Of a DNA stretch of 64,000 nucleotides, positions 16,777 through 25,639 are shown piece by piece; position 1 is the first letter of the stretch; each line of letters opens with the position of its first letter. The stretch is from NCBI RefSeq assembly GCF_024700075.1, contig NZ_JAJONE010000007.1:62001-126000 (forward strand). Reading direction: 5' to 3'. The translations under genes and the position numbers were made by a program. The DNA is from Hymenobacter sp. J193 (GTDB lineage: Bacteria; Bacteroidota; Bacteroidia; Cytophagales; Hymenobacteraceae). Under the pieces are notes generated by a model. That model was not told the DNA's origin, ran no database searches, and was given only the letters and a program-made list of their open reading frames with translations.

Positions 16777-17994
16777 ATGAGACCACCCCAATGGCTGCTG
16801 TATGGCCTACTGAGTAGCTGCTTTGCTTGTCAGCAACAGGCGAAAGAGGCTCCAGCCGCGGCAGAGCAGGACCTAGCCCCGCAGCCTGCAGTAGCCAACG
16901 CGTCGGTGGCCGCCACGCCGGTAGTCGAGGCATACTTCTCCTGGCATCAGGCCAGCCGGTATATTCTGGATCTAGCCTTTGCGCCCCGCACCTCGGAACT
17001 GGCACTGGTGCTGCAGTACCAGCGCCAGCCGGCCAATCACGACGGGCCACCTCCGCCTCCCTTGCCGGCCAACGACCGTAGTGAGGATCCAACCATTAGC
17101 CTGCTGGGCACCGATACGCGGCAGCTTACCCAGGTTGACTACGGCTGGACACCGGCCTTTTCGCCCGATGGGCGGATGTTGGCCTATAGCTACCAACTGC
17201 GGCCGATGCCCAACCTTCGCGCGCTGGCCTCCACCTTTACCGGTAATCCCATCCGGCTGTACGACCGCACCACGCGGCACATCACCACGGTAGCTCGCCC
17301 AGCACGGACGTTTTTGATCGAGCCGCAGTTCACGGGCCCGCAGGAATTGGTGTACCAAATTGGCGATACGACCAATGGCAGCTACGCAGGTGGCGTGGGG
17401 CTGCTGCAACTGAATCTGCGTACGCGACGCACCGATACGCTGTACGCGGTCCAGCGCAGCCATGGGCACTACCATTTACTAGGGGGCGTCTGGCCAGGCT
17501 CGGGGCAGCTGTACTACTCGGTAGCCGTACCTCAGGATCATTCTCTGTGGATGGCCAATACCTACGAACACCACCTGTATACCCCGCGGGGCATAGCACA
17601 AAGCTTCGGGCTCAGCAGCGAGGCGTATGTTGACGAGCTGATCGGTCTGCGGCCTTCGGGGGAAGCGGTGCTCGTGGGCCTGGGCCAGGACCCGGACGAT
17701 ACCCGCTACTACCTGAGCTATTGGCGCAAGGGGAGGGGCCAGCGGGAGCGGGCCTTGCCGAGCCCGTTTTCGAAGGCGGTGCTCAGCCCCGACGGGCAAT
17801 ACCTGTTTTACCTGACGGAGGAAGGGCAGGCCTTTGTGCTCAATACCGACACGTTTCAACAGACGCCGCTAACCATCGGCGATGGGGAGGTTCAAACGGT
17901 GCAGTGGTCCGCCGATTCGCGCCGCTTGGCGCTGATACAGCCCCATGATACGCGGACCGCTACCGACGTGCTGCACCTGTACCGGCTGCGCTGA
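16777..17994 (+). CDS. TolB-like beta-propeller lipoprotein
   Basis: 405 residues. The N-terminus MRPPQWLLYGLLSSCFACQQ ends in a plausible lipobox (LSSC or CFAC). A low-complexity alanine-rich linker follows, then several WD40-like/PD40 blades with the recurrent SPDG-type signatures (AFSPDGRMLAYSYQLR, AVLSPDGQYLFYLTEE, WSADSRRLALIQP). Such proteins fold as six- or seven-bladed propellers on the outer membrane or in the periplasm and usually mediate protein-protein contacts rather than catalysis. It stands alone, next to the partition locus. No operon partner or regulator is visible. The family is clear; the role is unknown. Confidence 0.78.
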   Translation: MRPPQWLLYGLLSSCFACQQQAKEAPAAAEQDLAPQPAVANASVAATPVVEAYFSWHQASRYILDLAFAPRTSELALVLQYQRQPANHDGPPPPPLPANDRSEDPTISLLGTDTRQLTQVDYGWTPAFSPDGRMLAYSYQLRPMPNLRALASTFTGNPIRLYDRTTRHITTVARPARTFLIEPQFTGPQELVYQIGDTTNGSYAGGVGLLQLNLRTRRTDTLYAVQRSHGHYHLLGGVWPGSGQLYYSVAVPQDHSLWMANTYEHHLYTPRGIAQSFGLSSEAYVDELIGLRPSGEAVLVGLGQDPDDTRYYLSYWRKGRGQRERALPSPFSKAVLSPDGQYLFYLTEEGQAFVLNTDTFQQTPLTIGDGEVQTVQWSADSRRLALIQPHDTRTATDVLHLYRLR

Positions 17995-18291
17995 CAAGCG
18001 TTGCGCACTATCTTTCCTGGCTTAGTCCCAATGTGATCTGGAAGTCATTTAATGGCATACACCGAATAGCATTTTGGGGGCCGTTTGGAAGCGTAAGCAG
18101 GAAGGCGCGTTCGCGGAATTATTTCTTAACATAACAACAGGTATAAGCGCCCTCTTGGAATAAGTGCAGTTTTAACCTCCCTGCGCGGCCGGCCGCTAGC
18201 GTGGTACTTTATAGAGGCAAGGAATTAATTTGAAAGCCCTGACTGGGTTGAGGTCAATACCACTACAATAAAACTAACAAGGTCATTTCGG
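17995..18291. other. Intergenic stretch, nothing recognised
   Basis: Tail-to-tail region between the propeller lipoprotein and the YD-repeat gene. It contains a short GC palindrome (GCGGCCGGCCGC near 18,185) but no clear terminator and no gene. Confidence 0.4.
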
Positions 18292-19030
18292 TTAGTTATA
18301 CTTATAAGAAAACGTCCTTTTTGTATGACTAAAAGAGAAAATGTCTTCTGCGAAGGTTTCTATTAGGCCAGTAGGAGTGTAGGTAAATTCTTCCATTCCA
18401 GTGGTAACCTCTTGGCCCTGTTTGAGCGTGAAATGTCGTCGGGACAACAACTGGTTATTACTTCCATAGATATACTCTACTCCGGTCGTCTCCCTAGGCT
18501 CCACAAATGTTACCTTGCTCTTCTTTCCATTAGGCTGATATTCTATCAATTTAGTAAAGAAGAGCTTTCCTTTATCAGAAAGTTGCTCTTTAATGGGACG
18601 GCCCTGCTGGTCATATGTGGTTTTTTTGACTCGTCCTGCAATGCCGCTACCGTCTATAGTAGACTCTACTTCATTGCCTCTGTTATCGTAAGTAAACCGT
18701 TCATCACTAATAATTTGCCCTGTAGGGGCAACCAGCGATTTACGCACCAATTGGCCGGAAGGACTATACTCCAAGTGCTGTACCTCCTTCCCCGTATACC
18801 CGTCGGTTACAGACGCCAGTTTATGGTTTTCATTGTAGTGATAACGCCAAAAGGTCGTATCCTTCATAGAGGAATGAGTGCTTTTGGAATACAGTACTTG
18901 ATTTTCTGTGTTGAACTGCTGGACGCGGGAGTGCTTGATTGTTTCAGCTAAAAAACTGTCGTCTGAGGAAGCAATTGTATTCCCGTTTATATCATACCGT
19001 TCTGTAGCGGCTAGCCTAGAGCCCAGATAA

Positions 19031-19182
19031 GAGCGTGTTTGGGAATTTGAAAAGAACGTCATGCTGAGCCTGCCGAAGCATCTCTACCGCTTCGTTTGGG
19101 GCTTTTTCAACGAAGCGGTAGAGATGCTTCGGCAGGCTCAGCATGACAGAAACGACGTTTTCATAAATTCCCAAACACGCTC
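19031..19182. mobile_element. 152-bp palindromic MITE related to the adjacent IS5-type element
   Basis: Ends GAGCGTGTTTGGGAATTT / AAATTCCCAAACACGCTC are almost the same as the termini of the IS at 19251-20108. The interior is a long near-perfect palindrome around CGAAGCGGTAGAGATGCTTC with no coding capacity. It is flanked by TAA on both sides (19028-19030, 19183-19185), a 3-bp target duplication. It must have been moved in trans by the IS5-type transposase. Confidence 0.88.
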
Positions 19183-19250
19183 TAAATCTTAACCTGTGTT
19201 ACTTTCTGGTCTTTGAGAAGCGATGCTTCATTCGTCTGGGCAGATGCTTA

Positions 19251-20108
19251 GAGCGTGTTGGGGAATTTAGGACCGATTGAGCGACATGGTGATGTTGGCC
19301 AATAACAGCCACGTGACATGGCTAGCGGGGGTAAATTCGTAATCGACTACGACGCGGCGAAAGCAGGCCAGCCAGGCGAAGGTGCGCTCGACGACCCAGC
19401 GCCGGGCCAGGGGTACGAAGCCGTGCAGGGTAGGCGGCCGACTACTAATTTGTTGGACTAGGCCCAACCGCAGCAGTTGCTGGGCAAAGCGCCCACGGTA
19501 GGCCGCATCGGTCAGCACAAGCTGCAGGCGCCGTGCCCACCAAGGCCGCTGGGGCAGCAATGCCAGGGCGCCGGTGCTGTCGTGGCGGTGGGCCGCGTGC
19601 ACGTGCGCGGCCCAGATACGCCCGCCGGAATCCACTAGGAGCTGGCGTTTGCGGCCGTTGACGAGCTTGTGCGCGTCCAGGCCGCGGTGCTCGTAGATGC
19701 GCGGGGCCAGCTTGACGCTTTGGCTATCTATGCAGGCCAGCGCCGGAGTCGGTTCGCGGCCGTGTGCGACTCGGTCCAGGGCGTTGACGACCGTATTGAG
19801 TTGCTGCCACAGACCCAGCCGTTGCCAGCGATAGAAATAGTAGTAAACCGCCGTCCAGGGTGGAAACTGTGGGGGCAGCGCCCGCCACTGGCAGCCCGTG
19901 CGGCACACATACAGTAAGGCGTTGAACACCTGCCGCAAACACAAGCGCCGCCGTCGTTGCGTGGGCAGCAGCGACTTGATAACTTGCCACTGCGAGTCAG
20001 TAAGGGGTTGGTAGCCATCAACCATAATGCCCGTGGAAGCCTAGGAACTCCCCGCGCAACTTACTGACTCGTCTCTTTTTAGCCCTTACTCAATTCCCAA
20101 ACACGCTC
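19251..20108. mobile_element. IS5-family insertion sequence, 858 bp
   Basis: Bounded by imperfect inverted repeats of about 17 bp (GAGCGTGTTGGGGAATT at the left; reverse complement of CAATTCCCAAACACGCTC at the right), with one transposase gene on the minus strand. The flanks read TTA (left) and TAA (right), compatible with a T-N-A target with one base changed. It lies inside the signal-peptide codons of the YD-repeat gene. Confidence 0.88.
19267..20025 (-). CDS. IS5-family transposase (DDE)
   Basis: 252 residues starting MVDGYQPLTDSQWQVIKSLL, the usual start of DUF4096/IS5-type transposases. This is followed by LRQVFNALLYVCRTGCQWRALPPQFPPW and the DDE domain. ACIDSQSVKL carries the first aspartate. 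KLVNGRKRQLLVDSGGRIWA leads to LVLTDAAYRGRFAQQL with the second aspartate. ARRWVVERTFAWLACFRRVVVDYE carries the glutamate in the R-x3-E-R motif. Complete and in a single frame, so the element looks functional. Its ends match those of the neighbouring MITE, for which it is the probable mobilising enzyme. Confidence 0.93.
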   Translation of the reverse strand: MVDGYQPLTDSQWQVIKSLLPTQRRRRLCLRQVFNALLYVCRTGCQWRALPPQFPPWTAVYYYFYRWQRLGLWQQLNTVVNALDRVAHGREPTPALACIDSQSVKLAPRIYEHRGLDAHKLVNGRKRQLLVDSGGRIWAAHVHAAHRHDSTGALALLPQRPWWARRLQLVLTDAAYRGRFAQQLLRLGLVQQISSRPPTLHGFVPLARRWVVERTFAWLACFRRVVVDYEFTPASHVTWLLLANITMSLNRS

Positions 20109-20153
20109 TAAAGCTGGTAAAATAGCAAACAAGCAAAGAAGCTTCTTTTTCAT

Positions 20154-20648
20154 AATGTGTTCTTGCGTCCTAGTTATCGATGGAAGTCAAAGGTAGAAAT
20201 CTGACGTTCCTAGGCATAACCCAATCTCCTTTACGCGTTTATTTAAACTGCTTAGAGAAACAATAAAGTGCTTTAGGGCTAGGTGCTTCTGAAGGGCTAC
20301 GGGGGCACGTCGAGCTTTGTGAGGCGATACTTCGCTTGCGCTTCACGGAGGCGGTCGGTTCACTAGAAAGATACGGGTATAACCTTCTATAAACGTTCTT
20401 TCAACGAATGTGAAAGGGACTCGCCTCAGCTATACGACCATCAGCTCTCTTCTCATACGAGTTCAGTTCGTCGAGTCGGGGTAGAGGGTTTCGTCTAAGC
20501 ACTGGGCTCAGCGCATTGGGTAGGGCAATATTAGTTACGTTTCGAGAGGGACAATTCGTCTTTTAAGAAGCAATTTGCAAGCTAGTATATCTGAGAACCC
20601 TGTACAGACGAGTCCAGTTGCACACCGCATGGGCTTTTTGCCTGCTCC
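20154..20648. other. 495-bp upstream region of the ternary-system operon
   Basis: Between the start of the disrupted YD-repeat gene and the five-gene operon. No gene, repeat or clear TAnnTTTG box was found. The promoter of the operon should lie here. Confidence 0.4.
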
Positions 20649-21278
20649 ATGTTGCTTACTGCCTTTCTTCATGACCTACTGACCACGGGCGGCGTTACGC
20701 TGGCCGGTCAGCTCGGCCCCTTTGAGCCAGACGACCTGCACGCCGCCGACATTGCCCTCCGCGCTTACCACGCCGAAGATGTGCTGGAACTACCGCATGC
20801 CGCACTTGCTTTCGATGCTCCCTCCGGGCTTTGGGCCGCTCTGTTCCTGTACCACAGCGTGCAGCTAGCGGTGCGGCGGGAGCTGGATGAAGCCGTTATC
20901 GGGCAGTGCCTGACGGATTTCGCCGGTGAAATCACGCCCGAAGCTATTTATTCGGCCGACCTCACGTTCCGCTACCTGCCGGATTTGCTGCGGCTGGCCA
21001 AAGGGCTAGCGCCCGGCGATGCACTGGTGTCCCGGCTGCTGACCGTGGCCCGGCAATGGCCTTTTTCATTTGTGGGCACCGCTCCTGATGCGACGGAAGC
21101 GGAAGCTGCCGTACTGGCGCACCCAGTACTGCGGCAAGCCTACATCGACCGCATTATTCAATTGAAGGACCGGGCACGAGCTAGCCAGCCGCACCTGGTA
21201 CCACTAGTGCAAGCGGTGTTGGGTGGCCACGCGGCTACCTTATGGCCCGATTTTGCGGACTTCACTATCCTTGCTTAG
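20649..21278 (+). CDS. First component of MoxR-vWA-propeller operon (small helical protein)
   Basis: 209 residues, rich in alanine and leucine, predicted mostly helical, without signal peptide or membrane segment. I recognise no catalytic motif. Its stop (TAG, 21276-21278) directly abuts the start of the MoxR ATPase gene, so the two are one transcription unit. In the comparatively defined MoxR-vWA-beta-propeller ternary systems an accessory domain of this size (bpX0-like) occupies the same position, and I assign it on that basis only. A role as adaptor or substrate-recruiting subunit for the ATPase is an inference. Confidence 0.75.
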   Translation: MLLTAFLHDLLTTGGVTLAGQLGPFEPDDLHAADIALRAYHAEDVLELPHAALAFDAPSGLWAALFLYHSVQLAVRRELDEAVIGQCLTDFAGEITPEAIYSADLTFRYLPDLLRLAKGLAPGDALVSRLLTVARQWPFSFVGTAPDATEAEAAVLAHPVLRQAYIDRIIQLKDRARASQPHLVPLVQAVLGGHAATLWPDFADFTILA

Positions 21279-22427
21279 ATGGAAAATTTACTAACCGAAG
21301 AATGGCAGCTGGTTGAGAAGCTCAACCTCGTGGCCCGCCACCTTAAAAGTACTTTTGTAGGTAAGGATGACATCATCGACTTGATGAGCCTTTGTCTGGT
21401 TGGGCGCGAAAACCTGTTTTTGTTGGGCCCGCCCGGCACGGCCAAAAGCGCCTTGGTGCGCGCCCTGGCCCAGCGGCTACAAGGCAAAACCTTCGAGTAC
21501 TTGCTCACCCGCTTCACCGAGCCCAATGAGCTATTCGGGCCGTTCGACATCCGCCAGCTGCGCGAGGGCAACCTCGTGACCAACACCGACGGCATGCTGC
21601 CCGAAGCTCACCTCATCTTTCTCGATGAGCTGCTGAACGCCAACAGCGCCATTCTCAACAGCCTGCTGATGGTCCTGAACGAGCGGGTGTTTCGGCGTGG
21701 GCGCGAAACCCGCGCCCTGCCCGCACTGCTCATGGTGGGAGCCAGCAACCACCTGCCCGAAGATGAGGCCCTGCAAGCCCTGTTCGACCGCTTCCTGGTA
21801 CGCGTGCACTGCGACTACGTGGCCCCCGATGCCCTGGCCCAGGTACTCGAAGCTGGCTGGAAACTGGAGCGCCGCGCCGATGAAGCAGCGCCCACTATCA
21901 CGGCGGAGGAAATCCTGCTCCTGCAAGCAGCCCTGCCGCTGGTCGATCTGGGCCCCGTGCGTCCGGCCTACACTGACCTAGTGCGCAAGCTGCGCCTAGC
22001 TGGCGTAGCCGTATCCGACCGCCGGGCTGTGAAGCTGCAGCGACTGCTAGCGGCCAGCGCGTTGCTGTGCCAGCGCACCACGGTTATCCCCTCCGATATG
22101 TGGGTGCTGCGCTACATCTGGGACACCGACGAACAGCGCGAAGTAGTGGTCGGCATCGTTGATGCTGTGGTGCACGCCGACGCGCAGCCCGCTCAACATC
22201 CCCGCGCCGCCGGCCACGACGCTCCGGATGCCGACGCCCTGCTGCGCGAGATAGGCACCCTGTCTGCCCAGTGGGAGCTGCCCGAAACTTCGCCCGCCGA
22301 GCGCACCGCTATCAAGGACCAGCTGCGCTACCTGCACGGCCGCGCCCAGTGGCTCACCAACGAGGTGCAGCGCAGCTACGTGCAGGAGCCGCTCGATGCC
22401 CTCTGGCAAAAGGTGCTACAGGCATGA
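21279..22427 (+). CDS. MoxR-type AAA+ ATPase
   Basis: 382 residues. The AAA+ core has Walker A GPPGTAKS (residues 50-57), Walker B LIFLDE (about 112-117) followed by LLNANSAILNSLLMVLNER, sensor 1 in LLMVGASNHLPEDEALQALF and the arginine-finger region FDRFLVRVHC. This is the MoxR/RavA class of chaperone-like ATPases, which remodel partner proteins and almost always work with a vWA-domain protein. The C-terminal part (about 180-382) carries helical lid and accessory segments. The gene is in the middle of five tightly packed genes; its stop overlaps the next start (ATGA). It is the energy-providing component of the predicted ternary system. Confidence 0.92.
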   Translation: MENLLTEEWQLVEKLNLVARHLKSTFVGKDDIIDLMSLCLVGRENLFLLGPPGTAKSALVRALAQRLQGKTFEYLLTRFTEPNELFGPFDIRQLREGNLVTNTDGMLPEAHLIFLDELLNANSAILNSLLMVLNERVFRRGRETRALPALLMVGASNHLPEDEALQALFDRFLVRVHCDYVAPDALAQVLEAGWKLERRADEAAPTITAEEILLLQAALPLVDLGPVRPAYTDLVRKLRLAGVAVSDRRAVKLQRLLAASALLCQRTTVIPSDMWVLRYIWDTDEQREVVVGIVDAVVHADAQPAQHPRAAGHDAPDADALLREIGTLSAQWELPETSPAERTAIKDQLRYLHGRAQWLTNEVQRSYVQEPLDALWQKVLQA

Positions 22428-23146
22428 TGACGGAGCGCGTGCTCATGTTGGCAGCTTCTTACCGCGAAGTCCTCGGCGGGGTGCGCGCCGTGCCCGGCCT
22501 GCAAGCGGCCGAGGCGGCCGGTGAGCTATGGCTGCGCGGCTTGCCCGCTACCGGCGAGCTGCCGCTGGCCGTGCGGGCGCTGCCCGCCACGGCCGCCTAC
22601 GTGCTGGATGCGCAGGGCCGGCTGTTTCCGTCGGGCAGCCGCACGCCCACGGCGCAGCTGCCGGCGCTGGCCTGGCAACCCATTCGGGCGTTTGTGCCGC
22701 TGGAGTTGCCTACGGCTGCCCTGCCCGCTCAAGGCGCGCCCCGCTACCGCGTGCGGCTGGTGCCGTCAGCCCGGGCCGAGGCGGGCACGGCGTTGCTCAC
22801 CACGCTGGCGGTCTGGCACGAATACGCCGAAACCGCTCCCGCAATCCGGCTGGAAAGTCTGCACTTCGCCGTCGCGGCCGACCAGCGGGTGCTGCTGCAG
22901 GGCTCGCCGCTGCCGCCCATTCCGGGCCAGGAGCACTGGCTTCGGGAGGGACTGCTGTTGCCGGCGGGCTTTGACTTTGAAGCACCCTTGCTGGCGCCCA
23001 TGCTGGCCCGGCAGCTCAATGCCCATGCAGATGCCGTACTGCTGTTTGCTGCCGATGGCAGTTGGGAGCGAATTCTGAAAGAGAATGTATTGCCCGTGAC
23101 GCGCAGTGCGGTGCGGCTCACAGCGAAGGGCTTTCGGGATGAGTGA
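22424..23146 (+). CDS. Accessory (bpX-type) component of MoxR-vWA-propeller operon
   Basis: 240 residues from ATG 22424, which overlaps the MoxR stop; a second ATG follows at once. The sequence is rich in alanine, leucine and proline with alternating hydrophobic residues and no known catalytic motif (for example FVPLELPTAALPA, YRVRLVPSARAEAG). It overlaps the vWA gene by eight bases. Gene order and overlap identify it as part of the ternary system, where dedicated uncharacterised domains sit between MoxR and the vWA protein. The assignment rests on context. It may mediate assembly of the ATPase with the vWA/propeller proteins. Confidence 0.75.
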   Translation: MMTERVLMLAASYREVLGGVRAVPGLQAAEAAGELWLRGLPATGELPLAVRALPATAAYVLDAQGRLFPSGSRTPTAQLPALAWQPIRAFVPLELPTAALPAQGAPRYRVRLVPSARAEAGTALLTTLAVWHEYAETAPAIRLESLHFAVAADQRVLLQGSPLPPIPGQEHWLREGLLLPAGFDFEAPLLAPMLARQLNAHADAVLLFAADGSWERILKENVLPVTRSAVRLTAKGFRDE

Positions 23147-25637
23147 GGTAGACGACGCCGTAAAAACGGTGCCCGAGCTCGCACCTGACTATTTCCGTAA
23201 CCCCAGTTACTACTTCTGGCGGTGGGTGGAGAAAGGCCGATTTGTGGAATGGCGCAGTGGCGACACGCTCTGTTACCGGGAGGAATTGGCCCGTGTACTG
23301 CGGGGCCTGACGGAACAAGGCTTGCCGCCGCTTGCCTCGGTGCTGCTGCTGCTGGCGGCCTGTGCCGATGCCTGGCCGGAGTCCTATGGCAAGGCCGCGC
23401 AAGCCTATCATGTGTGGAAAAACCTGCCGATTGGTCCTGAAGATCCAAGTAGAGAACAGCTGGACTGGCAAATGCGCCATGTGCTCCTGTTCCTGGACGT
23501 AGTGCGGGCATTGCCTGCTGACCTACGAACCGGCCACTCCAAGTTGCATTTGTTCCGGGAAGTTTTCATCACCCAGGCTCCGCAGATCAGCGCGGAGTTG
23601 GCTTCCACTCTGCTAGACGAATGGGAAAGTGGCCGCTCTGACGTAGCGCTGCATTTCAGCCGGGGACAGATAACTCGCCGGGAGCATTTTAATGAGCTGG
23701 CAGTGCTTGCTCAGGCCATTAACCGCTTTCCCACCACCGAAGCCCTGGCCCTACATCTACGGACTGGCCTTGATAAGCTACCCGAGCCGCTGCCCGAACC
23801 GGAGCCGCCAACCCCAGAAAACCCCACGCAGCCCCTCGACCTGTTTGAGCAGCTGGCCCAGGACCCGCGCACGACTGGCCTGGCCCGCCTTGCCCAGCAC
23901 CTGGGAGCGGCGCTACGCATTCCCCTGCACACGCAGGGCGCCAGTGACCAGCCCCTGGGCGGCGTGTCAGACGTGACCAACCGGGGCAACTTCGACCGGC
24001 TGCTACTTAGCGAGCTGGCCCACGACGACCTTTCCCTGATGGCGCGGCTGGTGAACAACGAGGCGCTGTATCTGCGTCGCGAGGAGCCACCGCGCCAGGA
24101 TGCGCGGCCGCGTTTTATCCTACTCGACACCACTTTACGCATGTGGGGCGTGCCCCGGGTGTTTGCGCTGGCCGCCGCGCTGGCCTGGGCCCGCAGCTCG
24201 CGCCAGGTCCGCCCACCGGTTCCGGTAGCGGCCGTGGCCTTAGGCGGGAAGGCATTCTCAGCCCTCGACCTAGAGTCGTTTGAGGGCGTGGTAAGGGCGT
24301 TGGAGCTGCTCGATGTGGCGCCGCACGGTGGCGTGGCGTTGCAGGCATTTGCGCGGGTTGCACAAACGCAGGCTGCTGCCGACACCCTCCTTATTACCGA
24401 TGCGCAGCTACTGCACCAACCCGAATTCGCCCTGGCGCTGGCTGAAGTCAAACCGGCTCTACGCTTCCTACTCACGGTGGACCGTAGCGGCGAATGGCAG
24501 CTCTACGAGTACCAGAACGGCCACCGCGTGCCGCTCAGCTCGGCGCGATACGATTTGGAAGAGTTGCTGTTTAAAGCCAGCGCCCCGGCTCGAAACCTCC
24601 CTCCACTACCCATAAGCGACGTCGCCATTCCGGCATTTTTGCAGCAGCAACCCACCCCACTCTGTTTCCCAACGTTGGGCTTACGGGTCTCAACCAGCAA
24701 CACGTATTTTACCAGAAAAATTGGCGTATTGAGTGTCAATAACGTGCAGCGCGTACTGTATTGGTCTAATAATAAGTATGGAGCCCGAGAGCTGTTGCCG
24801 GTGATTGAAGAGGGCAACTACTATTTTGGGGATGATGAGCGAACTATTTACCTACTGGTGAGCGGCAAAAGCCAACTGGTCTTTTACGCGCTGACCGTCG
24901 ATACCGGAGCGGTGACTCGCGTTGATTTATCGGCAGAGCTGCCAGACGGCGCTACACCGAACAAAGTGGTATATTTTTCCTCGCACTTTTATCTGTGGAT
25001 TCCGGACCGGACGAGTGAACCAGGCAGCCAGGTAGCGGGCATTACAGTTGTTGATTGCAGACGTCAGCAAATAGTGGCCCGGGGCAATACCAGCGGCCCT
25101 ACTGGGCGGTCTGTTACGCTCAACCATCAGCATGTAAAGCACCTCATTAACAATGGCTACAATGTGCTGCAGCGCGTAACCCGAATGGGTCTCAATGACT
25201 TGGGCGAGTTGGTAATCGAGGGGCAGGAATTGCGGGTGATGAGCCGGGGCGTCAGCGGTGAACTGATACATGAGCTTCGCCTGAAAAGCAAGCGTTCCGA
25301 AAGCCAGGTGCGCGCCTTGGCACAGGTCAGTAGTGAAACGTTTACTCTCACGGCCAACAAGCGGCTGCCATTTCGGCTGTTTCGATGGCCCAACGGGAGC
25401 GAAGCCGTTCTGGACTCGCGCGGCCTGCTGCATCTGCGCAGCGCCAATGCCAGCGTGCCGGCAATTACACTGGTGCTCATTATCAACCAGCCCACCGCCG
25501 CCTGGGCCTACGATGATTCGGTGGGTGGTACGGTATGCGGCTCGGCTTACTTCACCGGTCCGAATCCAAGCCGACAACTGGCGGTACCGGAGTTCTACCA
25601 GTTGTATATTCAACGCTTTATCGAACACCTCGTCTAG
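23139..25637 (+). CDS. vWA plus beta-propeller protein of ternary system
   Basis: 832 residues from ATG 23139. An N-terminal helical region (about 1-300) leads to a von Willebrand A-like domain (about 320-470). That domain begins RPRFILLDTTLRMWG, where the MIDAS DxSxS is degenerate (D-T-T-L), and continues with VAAVALGGKAFS and DTLLITDAQLLHQPEF. The remaining 350 residues are a series of short beta-rich units (LSVNNVQRVLYWSNNKYG, ERTIYLLVSGKSQLVFYAL, HSRGLLHLR-like blades) consistent with a beta-propeller. In this system type the MoxR ATPase is thought to act on the vWA protein, and the propeller provides recognition. The altered MIDAS suggests metal-independent binding. The gene is part of the tightly spaced operon. 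Confidence 0.82.
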   Translation: MSEVDDAVKTVPELAPDYFRNPSYYFWRWVEKGRFVEWRSGDTLCYREELARVLRGLTEQGLPPLASVLLLLAACADAWPESYGKAAQAYHVWKNLPIGPEDPSREQLDWQMRHVLLFLDVVRALPADLRTGHSKLHLFREVFITQAPQISAELASTLLDEWESGRSDVALHFSRGQITRREHFNELAVLAQAINRFPTTEALALHLRTGLDKLPEPLPEPEPPTPENPTQPLDLFEQLAQDPRTTGLARLAQHLGAALRIPLHTQGASDQPLGGVSDVTNRGNFDRLLLSELAHDDLSLMARLVNNEALYLRREEPPRQDARPRFILLDTTLRMWGVPRVFALAAALAWARSSRQVRPPVPVAAVALGGKAFSALDLESFEGVVRALELLDVAPHGGVALQAFARVAQTQAAADTLLITDAQLLHQPEFALALAEVKPALRFLLTVDRSGEWQLYEYQNGHRVPLSSARYDLEELLFKASAPARNLPPLPISDVAIPAFLQQQPTPLCFPTLGLRVSTSNTYFTRKIGVLSVNNVQRVLYWSNNKYGARELLPVIEEGNYYFGDDERTIYLLVSGKSQLVFYALTVDTGAVTRVDLSAELPDGATPNKVVYFSSHFYLWIPDRTSEPGSQVAGITVVDCRRQQIVARGNTSGPTGRSVTLNHQHVKHLINNGYNVLQRVTRMGLNDLGELVIEGQELRVMSRGVSGELIHELRLKSKRSESQVRALAQVSSETFTLTANKRLPFRLFRWPNGSEAVLDSRGLLHLRSANASVPAITLVLIINQPTAAWAYDDSVGGTVCGSAYFTGPNPSRQLAVPEFYQLYIQRFIEHLV

Positions 25638-25639
25638 TT

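Larger units (their letters stand above)
18292..20153 (-). pseudogene. Exported YD/RHS-like repeat protein broken by an IS5-type element and a MITE
   Basis: The 3' part (18292-19030) encodes about 246 residues with YD-like repeats (RFTYDNRGNEVESTIDG, KKTTYDQQGRPIKEQLS, EFTYTPTGLIETF). Its 5' end stops at a 152-bp MITE. Reading on beyond the MITE (19183-19250) and beyond the IS (20109-20153) recovers the missing start: MKKKLLCLFAILPALASAQ, a perfect signal peptide. TNEASLLKDQKVTQVKIY follows, then joins LGSRLAATERYDINGN in frame. The two insertions therefore sit in the signal peptide and about 20 codons after it. The intact ancestor was a secreted protein of about 280 residues. The MTFFSNSQTRS start that the surviving frame seems to have comes from the MITE end and is not native. 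Function unknown. Confidence 0.85.

Noticed and set aside
16456..16791. 111-codon minus-strand gene
   Set aside because: Starts inside the neighbouring lipoprotein gene with no recognised family; kept only as a remark on the intergenic stretch.
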